From Cyclina sinensis (lineage: Eukaryota > Mollusca > Bivalvia > Venerida > Veneridae): 64,000 nucleotides of DNA. The notes under the pieces are model-generated. The model worked only from the letters and a program-made list of their open reading frames with translations. It had not been told where the DNA came from and ran no database searches. This document shows positions 1 to 14,007 of this stretch, one piece after another (positions within the stretch are counted from its first letter, which is position 1; each line of letters starts with the position of its first letter). The stretch spans positions 33,201,977-33,265,976 of the forward strand of contig JAAONU010000014.1 of assembly GCA_012932295.1 (NCBI GenBank). Direction: 5' to 3'. The position numbers and the translations under genes were made by a program.

Positions 1-1162
1 GATAATACTGATATGCATGACAATTCGAAACTTTATCATCAGTTTATGATGGCTTATTTCCTCAATATATCTGCCAGCGACAGTGCAATCACCGGTGTTG
101 AGACATTAAATTAAACCGCCAAATCCAGAGTAATATTTTGATACTGTTTTGCAGCAGAGCCTTTCGACTGCTTCCAACAATCTTTGTACGAAACACTTAA
201 AACGACAAAAAATAATGCCGTTTAAAGTTGACTTCTTTTCTGTTAGATGCTCATATTCAACGGTGAAATGTTGCAAGAAAATTCGAAAAAAAAACCGTAC
301 TAAAATATAAATGTAAATAGTTCTAAAATAACATGACCTTACGTAATGAAGAATTATAATGATGTTCAAAGGAATCCAGATATTTCTAAGAATGTATGTT
401 AATCAATCATAGATGGTCAAACCTGATAAATACACTAAAATCTTTCTATCTTCTGCGTGAAATATATTGATATTGTAGATAGGCGAAGCTTTTCTTGTTT
501 GGAAAAAATATAAATATTTAGACAGAAACAGATAATGGTCGCAGATGCAATAATAGATTATCTAACACGTCTTGGAGATTTTCTTTTGGTATTTGAGGGA
601 GTATAGAGAAAGTTGACGAGTGAACGAAATTCTCAGCTGTTCTACCTATAGTTTGTTAAAACTTACTTATTGAACACGATTGGGAAGCAAGTGCTTGCAA
701 TTTATATTAATCCCTCTCGATGACTGCTTCCTGGGTTCAAACCAGTACTTATGCCGAAAGTGAGGAATGTGGTATGTTACTGCAGACCTCAGCCACTGGT
801 GGGATACGAACCAGCAACTTCCGGATCGGGAATGTGGCGCTCGGAAAACGGAATTATCTGAAGTTTATTTTCAATATAATGTTGTTCCTTCTGTGACTTC
901 AAGCCTTTGGGGCTTATTAGACATATTTATACATGCACAACTTTTCTCCTCGATTCAAAATAAGTGCGTCAGCAACCAGGAGGTTCACAGTCTGTAACCA
1001 TTCATAACTAGCCGGCGATTTACAAACAGGCTGTATCAAAATCACTTCGTATATATGCGATTCAAACCTTACACAATTTACAACACATCTGACGTCACCA
1101 GCACTTCTACTTACAAACACGCAAAGAAAAAAATCGTTCAAAACACAAAAGCTTATACTCAC
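1..1162. other. AT-rich non-genic DNA with a SINE-like fragment
   Basis: Open frames here are short and have no recognisable family, even composition or flanking splice signals. The only structured item is a pair of tRNA B-box-like motifs around 714-850, listed separately. I see no gene in the remainder. Confidence 0.6.
714..850 (-). repeat. tRNA-derived SINE-like fragment
   Basis: On the minus strand the block at about 775-848 reads like the 3' half of a tRNA. It has GAGCGCC, then an anticodon-arm-like CCCGATCCGG, then GCTGGTTCGTATCCC, which fits the pol III B box GGTTCRANNCC except for one base, followed by a CCAGTGGCTGAGG tail. The expected A-box half is not recognisable upstream, so this looks like a truncated or decayed tRNA-derived SINE rather than a tRNA gene. 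A second B-box-like string, GGGTTCAAACC, lies on the plus strand at about 729-740 and may be part of the same or an adjacent element. Confidence 0.4.
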
Positions 1163-1282
1163 GAGGGAACTCTTACTGAAGATTTCAGACATCGCCATGT
1201 TGCATTTTAGAAACACTGAGTCACAGAAATAATCAGTTGTAAATTTGAATGGAACATCTTTGAAAATGTCTGGGGTGTTCAT
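1163..1282 (-). CDS. candidate first coding exon, unknown protein (speculative)
   Basis: An open minus-strand segment starts at an ATG (1282) and runs 40 codons to a strong donor, CTC|GTGAGTATAAG, in phase 0. Within it, CAACATGGCGATG at about 1205-1193 resembles an animal start-codon context and would give a shorter product beginning MAMSEIFSKSSL. No downstream exon was identified and no protein family is recognised, so this could be chance. The case rests only on the open frame plus the donor. Confidence 0.18.
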
Positions 1283-4200
1283 TTGTGGTGTTGGTAATAG
1301 TGTGATGTATCAGTGCTGGTTGCAATGCATAGATAACAAGGTTATTTTGGTTATAAATTATCTACATCAAAAGTAGTTTCAAACAGATTTATAGTTTATT
1401 CACTGTTGCAATGCAAACACTCAAACGGTAAGTAGTTGATATACTCGTATTTATATATATAATTTATATAATTTATAAACCGTTCCAAGAAAACAAGAAT
1501 TGAACTCAGAGTGCAGTTATATAAGTTCAGAAGTGTCGAAAGCTCTTTGAGTCCCGGCTGTAACAGCATACCACTCTTCTAAGAGTCCGCAAGTGCTCGT
1601 TTAAGCCATGGATTTAACGTGTTACGTGCTTTAAAATTCGAAGCCTTGACCCTGACAAAGGTCACAGTGATAAAAGCTTAAATATTCAACTTGGTTGTAT
1701 GGATATTTGCAAACGGATAATTTATGTGAACATGGAAAGAATCCATAAAATGAAGCTGAAGTATTTTGGTAATGAAAATGGTAACACGGGGGTTGTCAAG
1801 GTCATGACTGTGAACATAAATACATGAAAATAAACGCAAGTGAAGAATTCACTACAATAAATCTGTGTGTGTGTCTTTAAACAGGGCTATCTGACGTAAC
1901 AGAAAAAAATTTATAGTAATCCGTTTTGAAAACGCTAACGTCCTCTTTAAGATTTTGTTTTCTCACAATTAATGAATTTTTCTTGTTAACTAGAATAAAT
2001 GCCCCCGAAACCCATTGTTGGTAAAAAAAAATTTTCTTAAGACAAGCGGTTAAGCTATGTCTCAAATAACATAGAAAGGGAAATTTCGTAAGAGGTTTAT
2101 AAGTAAACTGTTCGTGTGACATATATATTCAGCTTTGCAATCATATTTTTTCATCGCTGGCATTTCTTCAAACATTTCCACTCGAATATGTCAATAAGCT
2201 GACTGAAATTCAATCAGACCTTTTCATTTACAGTTCCAACTTTTGAAAAGTAATTGGATCTATTTTGTTTTTCTTTTGTAATTTATCGCATAATGCAGTG
2301 TTAGCAAAACCTTGATAAACTTTCAAACGTTCATTGAGAAAACTATCAAAAAGATCTGTATATTGTTATTTTCAATACATAACTAGAATTTCAACTAACA
2401 ATTAAAATTAATCAGTCTATATGTTGTAATCAAATTATCTCTAAACAAGGCGTGAAAAGTTACGTCACGCATGAATTATCCGTCATTAATCAATGGTAGA
2501 TAGTGTCTCACTTGATAAAACCCGTCATTAACCGTTTTTGACTCTATCATTTTTCGGTCGGTATAGAATTACAAGGTTTTACTTTCCGTCCCTTGTCTAC
2601 GAAAGAGTACCACCTTTAACATTTGGCGTGTGAAATCTGTCAAGTTTAAGACAATAGGTTAATTTCAAGGTTAAAGTTTGAGAGATATCTGTCCTATTGT
2701 CCAATGAACAATTGTTCATTAAAACGTTTAGAAGTTAACAAATTTTATTGTTTCCCAACATGCGAAGAGGGCGTTAGTGAAATTCTCAGGGGACAATAGT
2801 ATCGTTTCGATTTCAAAGCTTCAAGGGCCCCTTTTCCTCTTATAACAATTAACAAAAAGAGAAACATGCACATAGTTTAGTAAATGAGGCCTTTAGAGTT
2901 ATGTTATCATGTTATATCTATATCTTCTGAGTTGATTAGGTCTGAAAGATCAACAATTTTCAAAAACGAAAGTACAAGAATAATAGATTTCTCTTTACTA
3001 CCGAAACAGAAGTTAAACTATCAGGCCCAGCTATACAGGGGCGAGGGGGGTGGGGGGTGTCAAGGGAACACGTTACCCCAAGAAATACCCTTAAATAGTT
3101 ATAATATGACAACTCGCATATTTACACCAAGGTTTGCTGTAACTACCCACTGTTCTGAATCCGATACACAGGACTTTCCGGTTACATGACCTTTTCAGTC
3201 AATCTTATTGTTAACCAGGGCAGATTAATCAAATTTTTAAGCCTGTCCTCACAAGATATTGCACTTTTACTCGGGAAATATATTTCAGTGTGATCAAAGA
3301 CGACAGACCTCTCATGTATCAGTCACATTACAGTTTAATTAGTGTTAAGCAAGTAAGTTACCGGAGATGTTTCGCCCTGATAAAGAGAAGGTTACTCTTG
3401 TATTCGGTTAAGTAAAGACGCTGGGAACAGCGATTCTAGTATCGTATTACTCAAACGATATCAAAAATCAGATCACCAATGTTTAAGTGGTATTAGAGAA
3501 AAAGTTGAAAACATTGCTGATTTTTTAAAGAAAAGATTTGTGGTTACTGCCTTGAATTTTGGATGTTTTTGATTGTGGGTGGTTTTGTAAGTTGGCATGT
3601 CTTGTACATTCGATGGCCTAATTTGCTGTTTCCACAGGCTAAAGTACTTTTGTTACTTTTTGTCATGTCTTGTTCATTAGATCCACTCATTTGTTGTGGT
3701 CATGTCTTGTGTCTTGGATCATCTCTCATTATTTAGTTGTCTGCATGTACTTTTGTTAGTTGTTATCATGTCTTGTTTGTTAGATCCTCTCATCATTTGT
3801 TTTTGCAATGTACAAGTTTTTAGATTCCTTCATTTGTTGAAATGTTCATGTTTTTAGGTAGATTCGTTAGTTGTCATGTCGTGGTCTTTAGACCTTTTCA
3901 CTTGTTTGTTTGACCCTATCAATTATTATTTCAGTATTATTGGTTTGTCAACACATTTTTCTTGTTATTGCAATGTCATGATTTATTTACGCATTTTCTG
4001 TTTCTCTCGCTTGTTGTTTCCAATATAAAGTTTTGTCTTTTAAATAAATACATTGTCAAATAAAGCATGTTCTGTAAATATGGTATTTATTATTGTTCTC
4101 GAACGTCAAATACCACTTTACCACAATAACAATGTCCTAATTAAAAACACGGCAAACATCGTATTCTGCTAACTATAAATATACATGAGGGGAAGGTGCA

Positions 4201-4327
4201 CGCACCGTCTTATAATGTTGGTGAGCTTGATGTCCAACCCTTTAGCTACTTTTGAGTGTTTAACTAGATTGTTTGTACATCTACCTGCAAAAAGTATGGC
4301 TAAACCAAACTAAACTGAATCGAACCG
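1283..4327. other. non-genic AT-rich DNA
   Basis: No gene supported. The stretch contains T-rich low-complexity DNA around 3600-4050 with recurring TCATGTCTTGT/TTAGAT phrases that suggest an old decayed repeat, and a G-run cluster at 3038-3057 listed separately. Confidence 0.5.
3038..3057 (+). other. G-run cluster, possible G-quadruplex
   Basis: Three runs of 4, 6 and 6 guanines are separated by CGA and T in otherwise AT-rich DNA. With the long runs split, this could fold as a G-quadruplex. No adjacent gene or promoter gives it an obvious role. Confidence 0.35.
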
Positions 4328-4510
4328 AACGAAATGGTTCTGAACGGAATGGTTCTGTGGTTCTGAACGGAATGGTTCTGAACGAAATGGTACTGAACAG
4401 AATGGTTCTGAACGGAATGGTTCTGAACGAAATGGTACTGAACGAAATGGTTCTGAACGGAATGGTTCTGAACGAAATGGTTCTGAACGGAATGGTTCTG
4501 AACGGAATGG
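4328..4510. repeat. 15-bp minisatellite, about 12 copies
   Basis: The unit is close to AACGRAATGGTTCTG, with G/A variation at the fifth position and an occasional GGTACTG variant. One partial unit lies near 4358-4365. Because the unit is 15 bp, both strands stay open (plus: LNGMVLNEMV; minus: FRTISFRTIP), so the open frames are a by-product of the repeat and not evidence of a gene. Confidence 0.9.
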
Positions 4511-4895
4511 GCAAGGACTTGACTGGACTACATCAATATAGGTCTTGTTGCATTCTTTTCCTTCTTCACTAGTTTCTTTGCTAATGTTGCTTGTAGTCTA
4601 AGCATTTTGTCCGGATCAACTCTTTGCCGTTGTTTCATCTCTCGCTCTCTCGCTCGTTTGATTAATTTTCTGGTCTCTAAAACTGTATTGGTTGTCTACT
4701 GACGGGCTTGTTATATTTTCTGTCTTTGTTTTTTTAGCCAGAAACCATCTTGTTCTAAGCTTCCGTTTCTTTTATCATTACAAATTCAAAAGCCCTGGCT
4801 ATGTATTTTGTCGTTTTGACCTTTCTGATGTCTTCTGGTTGTTTCTTGTCTATCATTGACATGTTTTGTAAAATTTATTTTGCTACATTTTTCTT

Positions 4896-5061
4896 CTTCT
4901 CTCGTCTGCTAGCATCCCCGTTACAGGAAGTTTGGTCTTCTCTCGTCTGCTAGCATCCCCGTTACAGGAAGTTTGGTCTTCTCTCGTCTGCTAGCATCCC
5001 CGTTACAGGAAGTTTGGTCTTCTCTCGTCTGCTAGCATCCCCGTTACAGGAAGAGTTTGGT
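4896..5061. repeat. 41-bp tandem repeat, 4 copies
   Basis: Four copies start at 4896, 4937, 4978 and 5019. Each begins CTTCTCTCGTCTGCTAGCAT and ends GGAAGTTTGGT. The first three appear identical; the last carries a 2-bp AG insertion (GGAAGAGTTTGGT). Such identity means a recent expansion. Confidence 0.95.
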
Positions 5062-8000
5062 CGGTCTTTCATTGTTTTTGTCTTTGTAATGAATTTGTTA
5101 CAGTTCATTAGCTGAACATGATTTTACGACCTACGTTTCATCTTCTCATTGGCCCGCGCTTTCTTCAAAAGATTGCAATGAAGCACATAGGATAAATTAC
5201 AGAGGTAGGTAAAGGAACATTTCTACTTTAATGATACAGTTGGCGGCAAATATCATTTATTCTCAATTGAAAGAGATTTGTTTACTGCGCAAAAGCCTGC
5301 AGACAACAATCATTATTACATACTTAGATTGAACACTGATGCACTTTTAGCAGACGAAACGATTTGTGTTCAAAGTTGACGACGTAAACCTGAAGTATTC
5401 TCCTTGTTTTTTTAAAGGTTTCGGTTTGCATGAATATTTGTTTAACACGTAAAAGATGAAATATGTGATGAAGTAATTAAAACAAACGTTAGTTTGTTTA
5501 AAGAAATCGCTTTTCCAGCTCAACTGAAGTAAACAAATGTGTTAATGGGCTAAAAAGTATTTTGTTCATTTGAAGCATTGTCGTAAATTGCATCGTGATA
5601 GGCATCGGTTGATGCATTGCGCACATTTTACGGATGGCGTGTGATAATGCATGTTCTTAACACTGATAGCGACGATAATGACAATGTTAATTTAATGAGA
5701 AAACAATAACGAACAAATTTTTACCATGCCCCCTTGGCACCAGCAAATTATACCTGTCTATACAAGCCGTTTGTTGTTGACATCAGATAACAAGACGAAA
5801 AAAAAAAAACGGATGAATACAGTCAGTGTTCTTACCAAAATCTAAATTCCTAAAATGAAAATATTTGAGGTAAAATCACAACCGCCTATTTAGTCAGAAT
5901 AAATATCTAGTAATACATTATATTGCCCAAAATAGGTCAACGTTACTATCTCTATACTGGTATTTGAGATGTAGAATTTACGGAAACAATAACTTAGCAC
6001 GATCGTCCAGGAAATATGTGCGGTAAACAGTTTGTCACAGTTTGTTATTTGTCTAACAGCATGATATCTTGTTTCCTAGAAGCGCCCATAAAATAACCAG
6101 TCTGTTAATTATCACAAAAAACATTTATATTTCTAATAATGTTACTTCCTTAAAGAGTTTATTTAGTGGGAAACGAAAGTATTTGTCAAAATTATTATGT
6201 ACAAATATCTTAAATGACGCTGAATCCCACAGTGAAGATCAGCAACAACAAAAACAACAACAACAGAATTGAGAAAGAGTTGAAAATGTGCCCAGTATGA
6301 TTAATACGAAGTATTATTATATGTATCGTTCTTGAAACTTTCCAACATATACATTCTTTTTTACTAAGGAATAAACTCATGACTGGTTTTTATTCTGTCA
6401 TGTTTTTGTCGTAAGCCATCTACAGAATCTCACTTACTTGTTTAGGCGAAAGCGGTATCAAATAACATATTCTTTGTAAGAAAATGTATCTCTCATAGAA
6501 AAGAAATCAGGTTGGTAGGAGAGCTTCGAAAGGTGGACACTATATAAGTGTGAGTGTTTATACTTAACACATTTAGCGACCTTGACCGCTGACAATAAGG
6601 GTGCAAACTCTGTAAAAAGTCCATTATATGTCCTTCTTTGTTATATATAGGAAGAATTATACAACAACGTTTAGAATCGACAAATAAACAGAATAGTTTC
6701 CAAACGACACACGCAATACAACATATTGCATGTCATTTATTTTGCTTTCTGTAATCTATGATGTAAGTGGGGGTAAAATGAAGAAAGGAAGATTTATATC
6801 CCATATACAAGTGGCATGTCTTAATTGTAATAAACACTTTGTTAGCATAAAATAAACCGCCTTTATCAATATATAAACTGTATGAGAATGTTATAAGAAA
6901 ACTGAAAGAATCTATTTATTTACCTATCGTGTATTCTTTTGACATGATAAAAAAAATAACGTCTCACAAATAACTATGTTGGAATTTGATTCGCCTATTC
7001 AATACATTTTAGTCAAAATACGGCGGTCGTTTATAGTTGGTTAAAGAAATAAAAATGTTTATACGAAACTGATCTTCTATCTAATTGATTTTTATGATGT
7101 ATTGACTTTGAATCGATTTATAAAGACACGTGAAATCTTTGTTAACATGATGCATGCATGCGCTTGCACGTCCTTGTGACATTAATAGAAAATAGAGCAT
7201 GTTCCTGTTCGGTTATCTATATTCTTTCATACAAGGTCAAGGTCACTGGGTAAAATATATATTTTTAATCTTTTATGACATAAAAAAGCTATATATATGA
7301 TGTTTAAGTTACGATTTGTTTCGTTTTCTGCACAACCAATTTAAAGTCTGTACGTCGGACTGACATTTCAACTGAAACTGTAGCCACCTAATACCTCTTT
7401 TTGCATTATGAGATTGAGTAGCCCTATTTATTAAGGGAACACAATATCAAATAAACCATTATATTGCAATTAAGCCCTTAAGTAGAATCTATCCTTGAGC
7501 GATTTGCTAAAAATGTTATTTCAAAGTCTGAAAGTACATGTCCTCTTAACCGACCACTTGAGAACAACAGAAACCATCTTCGCCCCTCTAATACAATTAC
7601 AAAACACCCAAACAATGTATACCTGATGTTTTTTCACCTCGCACCCCCACTCGTTCCCACACAAACAAACAAAAATGAATAAGAACTTAAATTAGGCTGT
7701 AAAACTAGATGTAAACATCTTAAATATATTTACAGACTGGAATGATGAAATGATTTTGCCGGAAAACGGACTCAAATGCATTTCAAAAGCCGTCCCACTT
7801 TACGACAATTACTTGGAGCGATCGTTGTCACAAAAAAGAGAAAAGAAATCGTAGTCCAATGGTGTATACATTTAATTATTGTCTTCAGAGAGACATCATT
7901 TTATTGATTCGATTAAAATGCAGATAGCTTTAGACCGAAACTCAACAAAGAAGTAAAAAGAAAATTTAAAGTTTCATTTGATACCTATCTTTTATTCTTG

Positions 8001-11000
8001 TAACATAATATATCTATCAGTTTTTGATTGATTTTTACCGTATACTCAAACAATATTATTTGAAAGTAGTTAATGCGATTTCGATTATAAATAGAAATAT
8101 TATTTCATCGTCGCCAATGATATGTCGGTCTTTCTTTGGCTATATTGCTAATATGGCACGGTGACATTTACCGAAAGTCTTTAAGTTATGAAAAAAAAAT
8201 TAAATGGAGACCAAAAACTTAACCGCAACATGCCATAAAGAGTTATAACAAGAAGTGGTACGTAACACATATGTTTTAATCGAAGTAATGAAAATAAACT
8301 TTAAAAAGGGAACTGGGGGAAAGGGTAGCATATCTCTCCCAGTAAAGAAGGCTTTTTTACGAATCAAATTAGAAGTTGAAAAGTTGGGTTAAGCAAAACA
8401 AGGAGCGAATCAGTTAAGGTATAGCACTTGTGATTTTGCTAGACAAAATCTGTTTACTTATAGTATTATAAGTATAACGAAGCAAATGAAATTATAGGTA
8501 TAGAGCGGGAGGTTTCGTAAGCAAGTCTTTCCTAGCAAAATTATAATAATGATAAAACAGACAAATAAATAAAACTGATAAAAAATAAAAATAAACTAGA
8601 CAGATAAAATAGAACCAATGAGATAAATTCCCCGCTATGCGTCTATGTTTCTTAGTAACGTGCAGTTAAAAAACTTCGAACAATATTCAAAACTTTCTTG
8701 GGGCATACAATTTGTGAAGATGCATTTGCCGTACTTATACATACACATGCTTGCACGTAAAAGCATGGCGAATTTTCGCAAGAAGAAATCTAAAGCAATC
8801 TCAACAGACGCCAAGTTAAAATATGTGGTCTGAATAGTCAAATATCTTATAAATACTTTTTGTATATAAAAATGAGAACAATGCGAAATATATTTGATTT
8901 TAAATATTTAAACAAATATTCAAAGAGTATATGTAATGAAAAACAGACTTAGGCTTTATTGGTATACTTCAGTTTTGTTTATTTTTGTATTAAAGAAATG
9001 CTAAGTCCTTTTAGAAAGATTTTATCTAGTTATTTTTGGACAAAGAGTGTCAGTAAAAAGAAAAGCATGGAAAGGTCTTGATATAACACTAAAGCCATTA
9101 GACACAAACAAACATCTAATAACCATGCAGATTTTATCCAAGTCTCTAATGCCTATGTAAATAAACAAATATTTGGCCGGGTCCAGACAATGTAAACGCT
9201 CTTGCCAGTCCGGTACAAGTAGCGATTCTGGATGAGATTAAAATCCAATATACGTAATCCGGTGATATCAGAAAAGAATGCCGTGCAGTAAGTGACCTTC
9301 GTAAAGTAATCGATGATGTATATGTTTAAATAAGTGATAAAGTTAATGCAGTTAGATTGTAAAATTGACACGTATGGATTGGGTGGTCACGCGAACCGGG
9401 ATAAACGGGGATTAGAACTGAGAAAAGGCGCCAGAGAAATAGAAGTTGGTGTTAAAATTAACAAAGAAACAGTAACAGACAGTAGATAGTATTGAATCTC
9501 TATGTGATTTATTAGCAACGATGAAAGATACGAAGAAAAATGAAAGGTTTATTTAAGATGAGCATTCATCATTTTAAATCATTTACATTTTGTTTGGTAA
9601 TCTTTAGACAAATATTAGTTATACAAAATGCTCTTCTTAAAATATTTATGCCGACACCAAAGTATTTAGCACTTCGTCCACGCAACATACTTTACAAACT
9701 CAAATCTTATCGAGATTTGCATACATTCTTATTGTGTTTTGTCAAGGGATTCCGAATAAAAATGTCTTGAAGAATCAAACACGCATTTAAAAAACTATCA
9801 GAAACTTCATACACTTTTACCATGCTTCCCATCTACAATAATCTTGAGTTTTGAACTTTACAAGGTTATATAAGTCCTTCAAAAATCCTGTAGATACGCT
9901 AAATTTACCGGAACGCTTTTGGAGCTTAAGGCCTGCGGTAAATGATGGCCAGGTCATATAATTATACTACTGTTTTTGCAAAAGTTACATAGGAATTTTA
10001 CCCATAATCCACTTCATTGATAAGTAACAATTCAACACCTAGCCGTAAACACAAGAAGCTGAATTTTAATTAAGTTTTAATGTAGCGAAAGTTCGGTAAC
10101 ATAAACTACAAAAGAGCAATCGTTGTTGGACTTTGATTAGTAACGGCGATAGAATAGTATATCTGTGTTCTCATCAGAATCCGTCTGGGTTTAAACAATC
10201 GCTTAATCACGATTGTTTTGCATATATACAAATCAATAACAATCAAAGAACTGTTCAAAAGCAGGACCCAGAAAACTGTTAGCGTTTTCAATACGAAAAT
10301 ACAGCCATACCCTTCCCAAGGTCCTTTAAAATAAGGCTGGTGTCGCCTTTCAAAAGGTAATCTGCTATGAACAATTCTGAAACTTCACCTGTTTATAAAA
10401 CAATCTAAGCTGAAGAGAAGACTGAAATATGATGACCTGCGACGGGCGAAAGTTTTAACATACCCAAAGTAATTGGTGGTTAACCATAAATGTATTTATT
10501 TTATTTCACCTTACAATTAAAACACGCCTTCCAAGTTCAATTAAAGTTGTGTTCTACGTCGGCCATAAGCTTTAATTACAGCCTATAAAGTTTCAGGTTT
10601 CGATTCGTTGGCGTTCTGGATTGTGGCGGAAAATGCAGTACTATATTATTTAAATGCAGGGTACAAACATTTTATGACCAGCCATAGTAAATATGTTACA
10701 AAAGTATAAAAACTACAGTATGCACCCCGAAGACCTTGGCTCATTCACCGTCTCGCATGCGTTGTATTTATTTCTTCTCTAAAACCGTCTTTTTTTAAAA
10801 CTATTTTCTTTTGGTCTTACTGTGGTACAGATCCCGTGAACCTAGATCACACAGCTAAACTAATACTTCTATTTTACTGTAAAGGCATCTACTCTCCGCT
10901 AGTTGAACTGTGGCATGCCTATGATAAGGAAATGCCTCTGGGAAATATTACTTACACTGTTGCCAAGATACGAACATGCTCTACAGAACTGGATGCTAAT

Positions 11001-13639
11001 GCCTAAATGTGTCAGCCATTTCCAAAAGGAATACTGAATGTGTATTTCAAAGATACTTTAATCTATAAGAAATAATAAAAAAACTATCAGTTTTTTAATG
11101 TTGGTCAGTCCGTCTTGTCTTGCACGTCCGTTCGTCTTTGATACAACTTTGTGTATAAGGCAGTATTTCGAGGTCAAAATGCTGTGATACATTGCTTGAA
11201 TCCACTTGAATAAGTAGTTACTGTCTATATAAAATATCCCCACCTAAAAAGACGTGCAGATTAAAGCTATGAAAGCACAACTCTTTTTGGCTATTCATTC
11301 GTCCGACGGTGCTGCAGGCATGTCCCAGGTACGTCACATGTTACGTAATGTAACTATCAACTTGTGAATCATAGTCTTACTATAGCTACTGACTTGTTTA
11401 TCAAATAGGTTCTGATCGACATTTAGTTTAGTGTATTTAAATCGCATTGAGCTAAAACTATTTGTGACTTAATTGATGCAACGGTGCGTATATTAGTTGA
11501 TTATGATTTATGTAAAGAATTTGTCATTTAAAGAACGTTTTCTTTTATTCGAAGGTTCTTGTTTACTCCAACTTGTAAAGAAGCTATGCATTTAGTATTA
11601 CGAATAAAAAGCTAAAAGCATGCACATATTAACTACTAAAATATGAGTTTTAGACCATCCCTCTTAACTCTTTAATGATCAATGTAAAAGTCTTTCGTAT
11701 GCAAACTTGTTGCATTCGAAATACTAAGCATAGTGCTACCAGACTAAGTCAGCTCACTGGTGACCATACCGAACAGATTTATCACATTTCTGTAGTCCAT
11801 ATCTAAATCAATTATCCACAAACCCGGTTTAGATTGGATTTTAACAAGACTATTCTTTGCATTAAGTACCACTCCGCACGCAACAATATGTCCGAATATG
11901 CATCACATTCAAATTCTATTCCACTTCAATGCTGCCTAAAACCGTTAGTGTCATATTAAAGGATCGAGAGGTCATGGGCTCACAGCCTTTTGGTTGCATA
12001 ATTCATCCATGTCACCATGTCAATATGCAATTTCATATATGGCCATTTATCCAAATCCTTAATCCGGAAAGATCAATTGGAAAAGTAAGTTGAAATACTG
12101 AAAAGAAAACCTATTCATCTTCATTAATTGGCACTTGGAAAGTGAAAAGGTTACGGACCTACAAGAGAGAAGTAAAGTCTAGACAAACGACCCACATAGA
12201 TATCAACACCTTTATTTTCGTATTTGTCTTTCTAATGAGTATTTCTGTCAGGTTTGTCTATTACCTCATCCAGGTGCGGGCCATCACCTCCTGAGTGAAG
12301 AATTACCTAGACTCTTAAGAACTGGAGATTTTATTAGTCATAGGGAGAACTTTTATTACTTTCTTTACCGTATTGTATTGCAAAACTTGTTTTATAAAAG
12401 AGCGCACATCATATAAATAGAACTCACAAGACATCTGGAACATATACTCTAACTTCTTTATCCCTGAATTTTCACCAAAGAGTAACAAACGTACACTTTT
12501 CAGAGAAAAGATGTAGTCCATTAATGCTCTTGTTAAAAAAATAAAAAGCTGAAACTTTTATTTTCGAGACACTTTTAATTGTTCTTCGTAAAATTTCTGA
12601 CACAATTAAGCTGCAATTAGAAGAAACAAAATTAACCCCGTTAAATTACGAAAGTTTGGAAGAGTAGTTAAAATTCAACTGTAAGGTTTTCTGATGTTAT
12701 GAATTACCAATTATTTTTTAAAGGATAGGTCATGTGTACTTTTGTCCTGACACAACCGCAGGAGAAAATCATCTACAAGTACATGTTTATTTTATTTATG
12801 ATAAACTAAAATTTGTCATTTTTCAAGCAGCACTGTAGCTTGTGGACTTTTTACAAAGACAGTTCTGCACATGGTAATGGAATTTTGATTTATTTTTCTA
12901 AAGATCTCGCTCTTATATAGTCTCTAGTGTGTGTGGTAGCTGTTGCTATCAGCGACAACACAACCTCACGACAAGAGAGTATAGCTTTGAAAGTTGTTTC
13001 TAGCTATTCAAATCGGCGACAATGGCTGTATCTTCTACTGCTTCTACTGTACTTCAATCCTGCCAGAAATATTAACGTTTTTTGTTTGTTTGTTTTTGTT
13101 TTAGTTGGGTTTTTTTTTTTGCAAAAGCAAACAATAAATTAACACTCACTGTATGTAATAGGGCATGACCAGATGAAACGTTATATAAAATTTCTTTAAA
13201 AAATCAAAATTTAGTTACCTTAACATGAAAAAACGAAGATTACAAAGCGACACAGAAACAAAGATTGTTGTTCTAAAAACACACACACGTATACAGTCAA
13301 TCGACAAGAAATACCATTTTGAGCTTTAACCAAACATTCGTTATAAAGTACGTAGCGCGGAAGTGAATCCAGACCAATTTATCTTCTTGATGAATTGCTT
13401 CATTCTGCGTCATATTACACCACTGTTACAAAGTTCCACACATTAATTAATGTCACCTAACACTTTCTATATTAGTAAACACAGAAAATATCCACTTGAG
13501 TACGTTATATTTCTAACTTCATACAACGTAACGTATTTTATGAATTCTTTCACTGTTCCTTGCATGCGTCAAGCGACATAAAATAATCATAACTGTTTTC
13601 TTTGTAATTATTTTAGCGCTCACAAAGACCAAACTAAGA
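5062..13639. other. long gene-free stretch
   Basis: About 8.6 kb of AT-rich DNA with no open frame of convincing length, family or splice context on either strand. A short CAA-type microsatellite lies at about 6240-6267. Isolated phrases such as GACCTTGACC and AAGGTCAAGGTCAC near 6580 and 7235 resemble motifs of the satellite-like units at 21.8-22.3 kb and are probably decayed repeat pieces. Confidence 0.55.
6240..6267. repeat. (CAA)n microsatellite
   Basis: Imperfect CAA/CAG trinucleotide run (AGCAACAACAAAAACAACAA and following). Confidence 0.85.
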
Positions 13640-14007
13640 TTAGGCACAATGATAGATAGTTTTCTTTTTCTCTTCTTCCTTTTGCAGTATACATAAAATA
13701 TTAATTATCCTGTCACACATTTCAGTTATTTCATTCATAAAATGTCTCACGAACAAAAAAAATATATGTATTTTTCTTATAAACACGTCAAAAATGTAAC
13801 ACGTAGAGTTCCTACGTAAAACCTGAAAATATACACATTTACAAATCGTTATTATTTGTTTGCCGGTCACTGGTTTCTGGAATATATGAAATGTTTCAAT
13901 GTCTTTTTATCGCTTCAATCATGCATTGTATTTTCTAATTTTAGAAGAAACAATTTTAATTTTATGAAAGAACGAAAAATCTCTAAATATACACGCATTT
14001 TTTTTGG

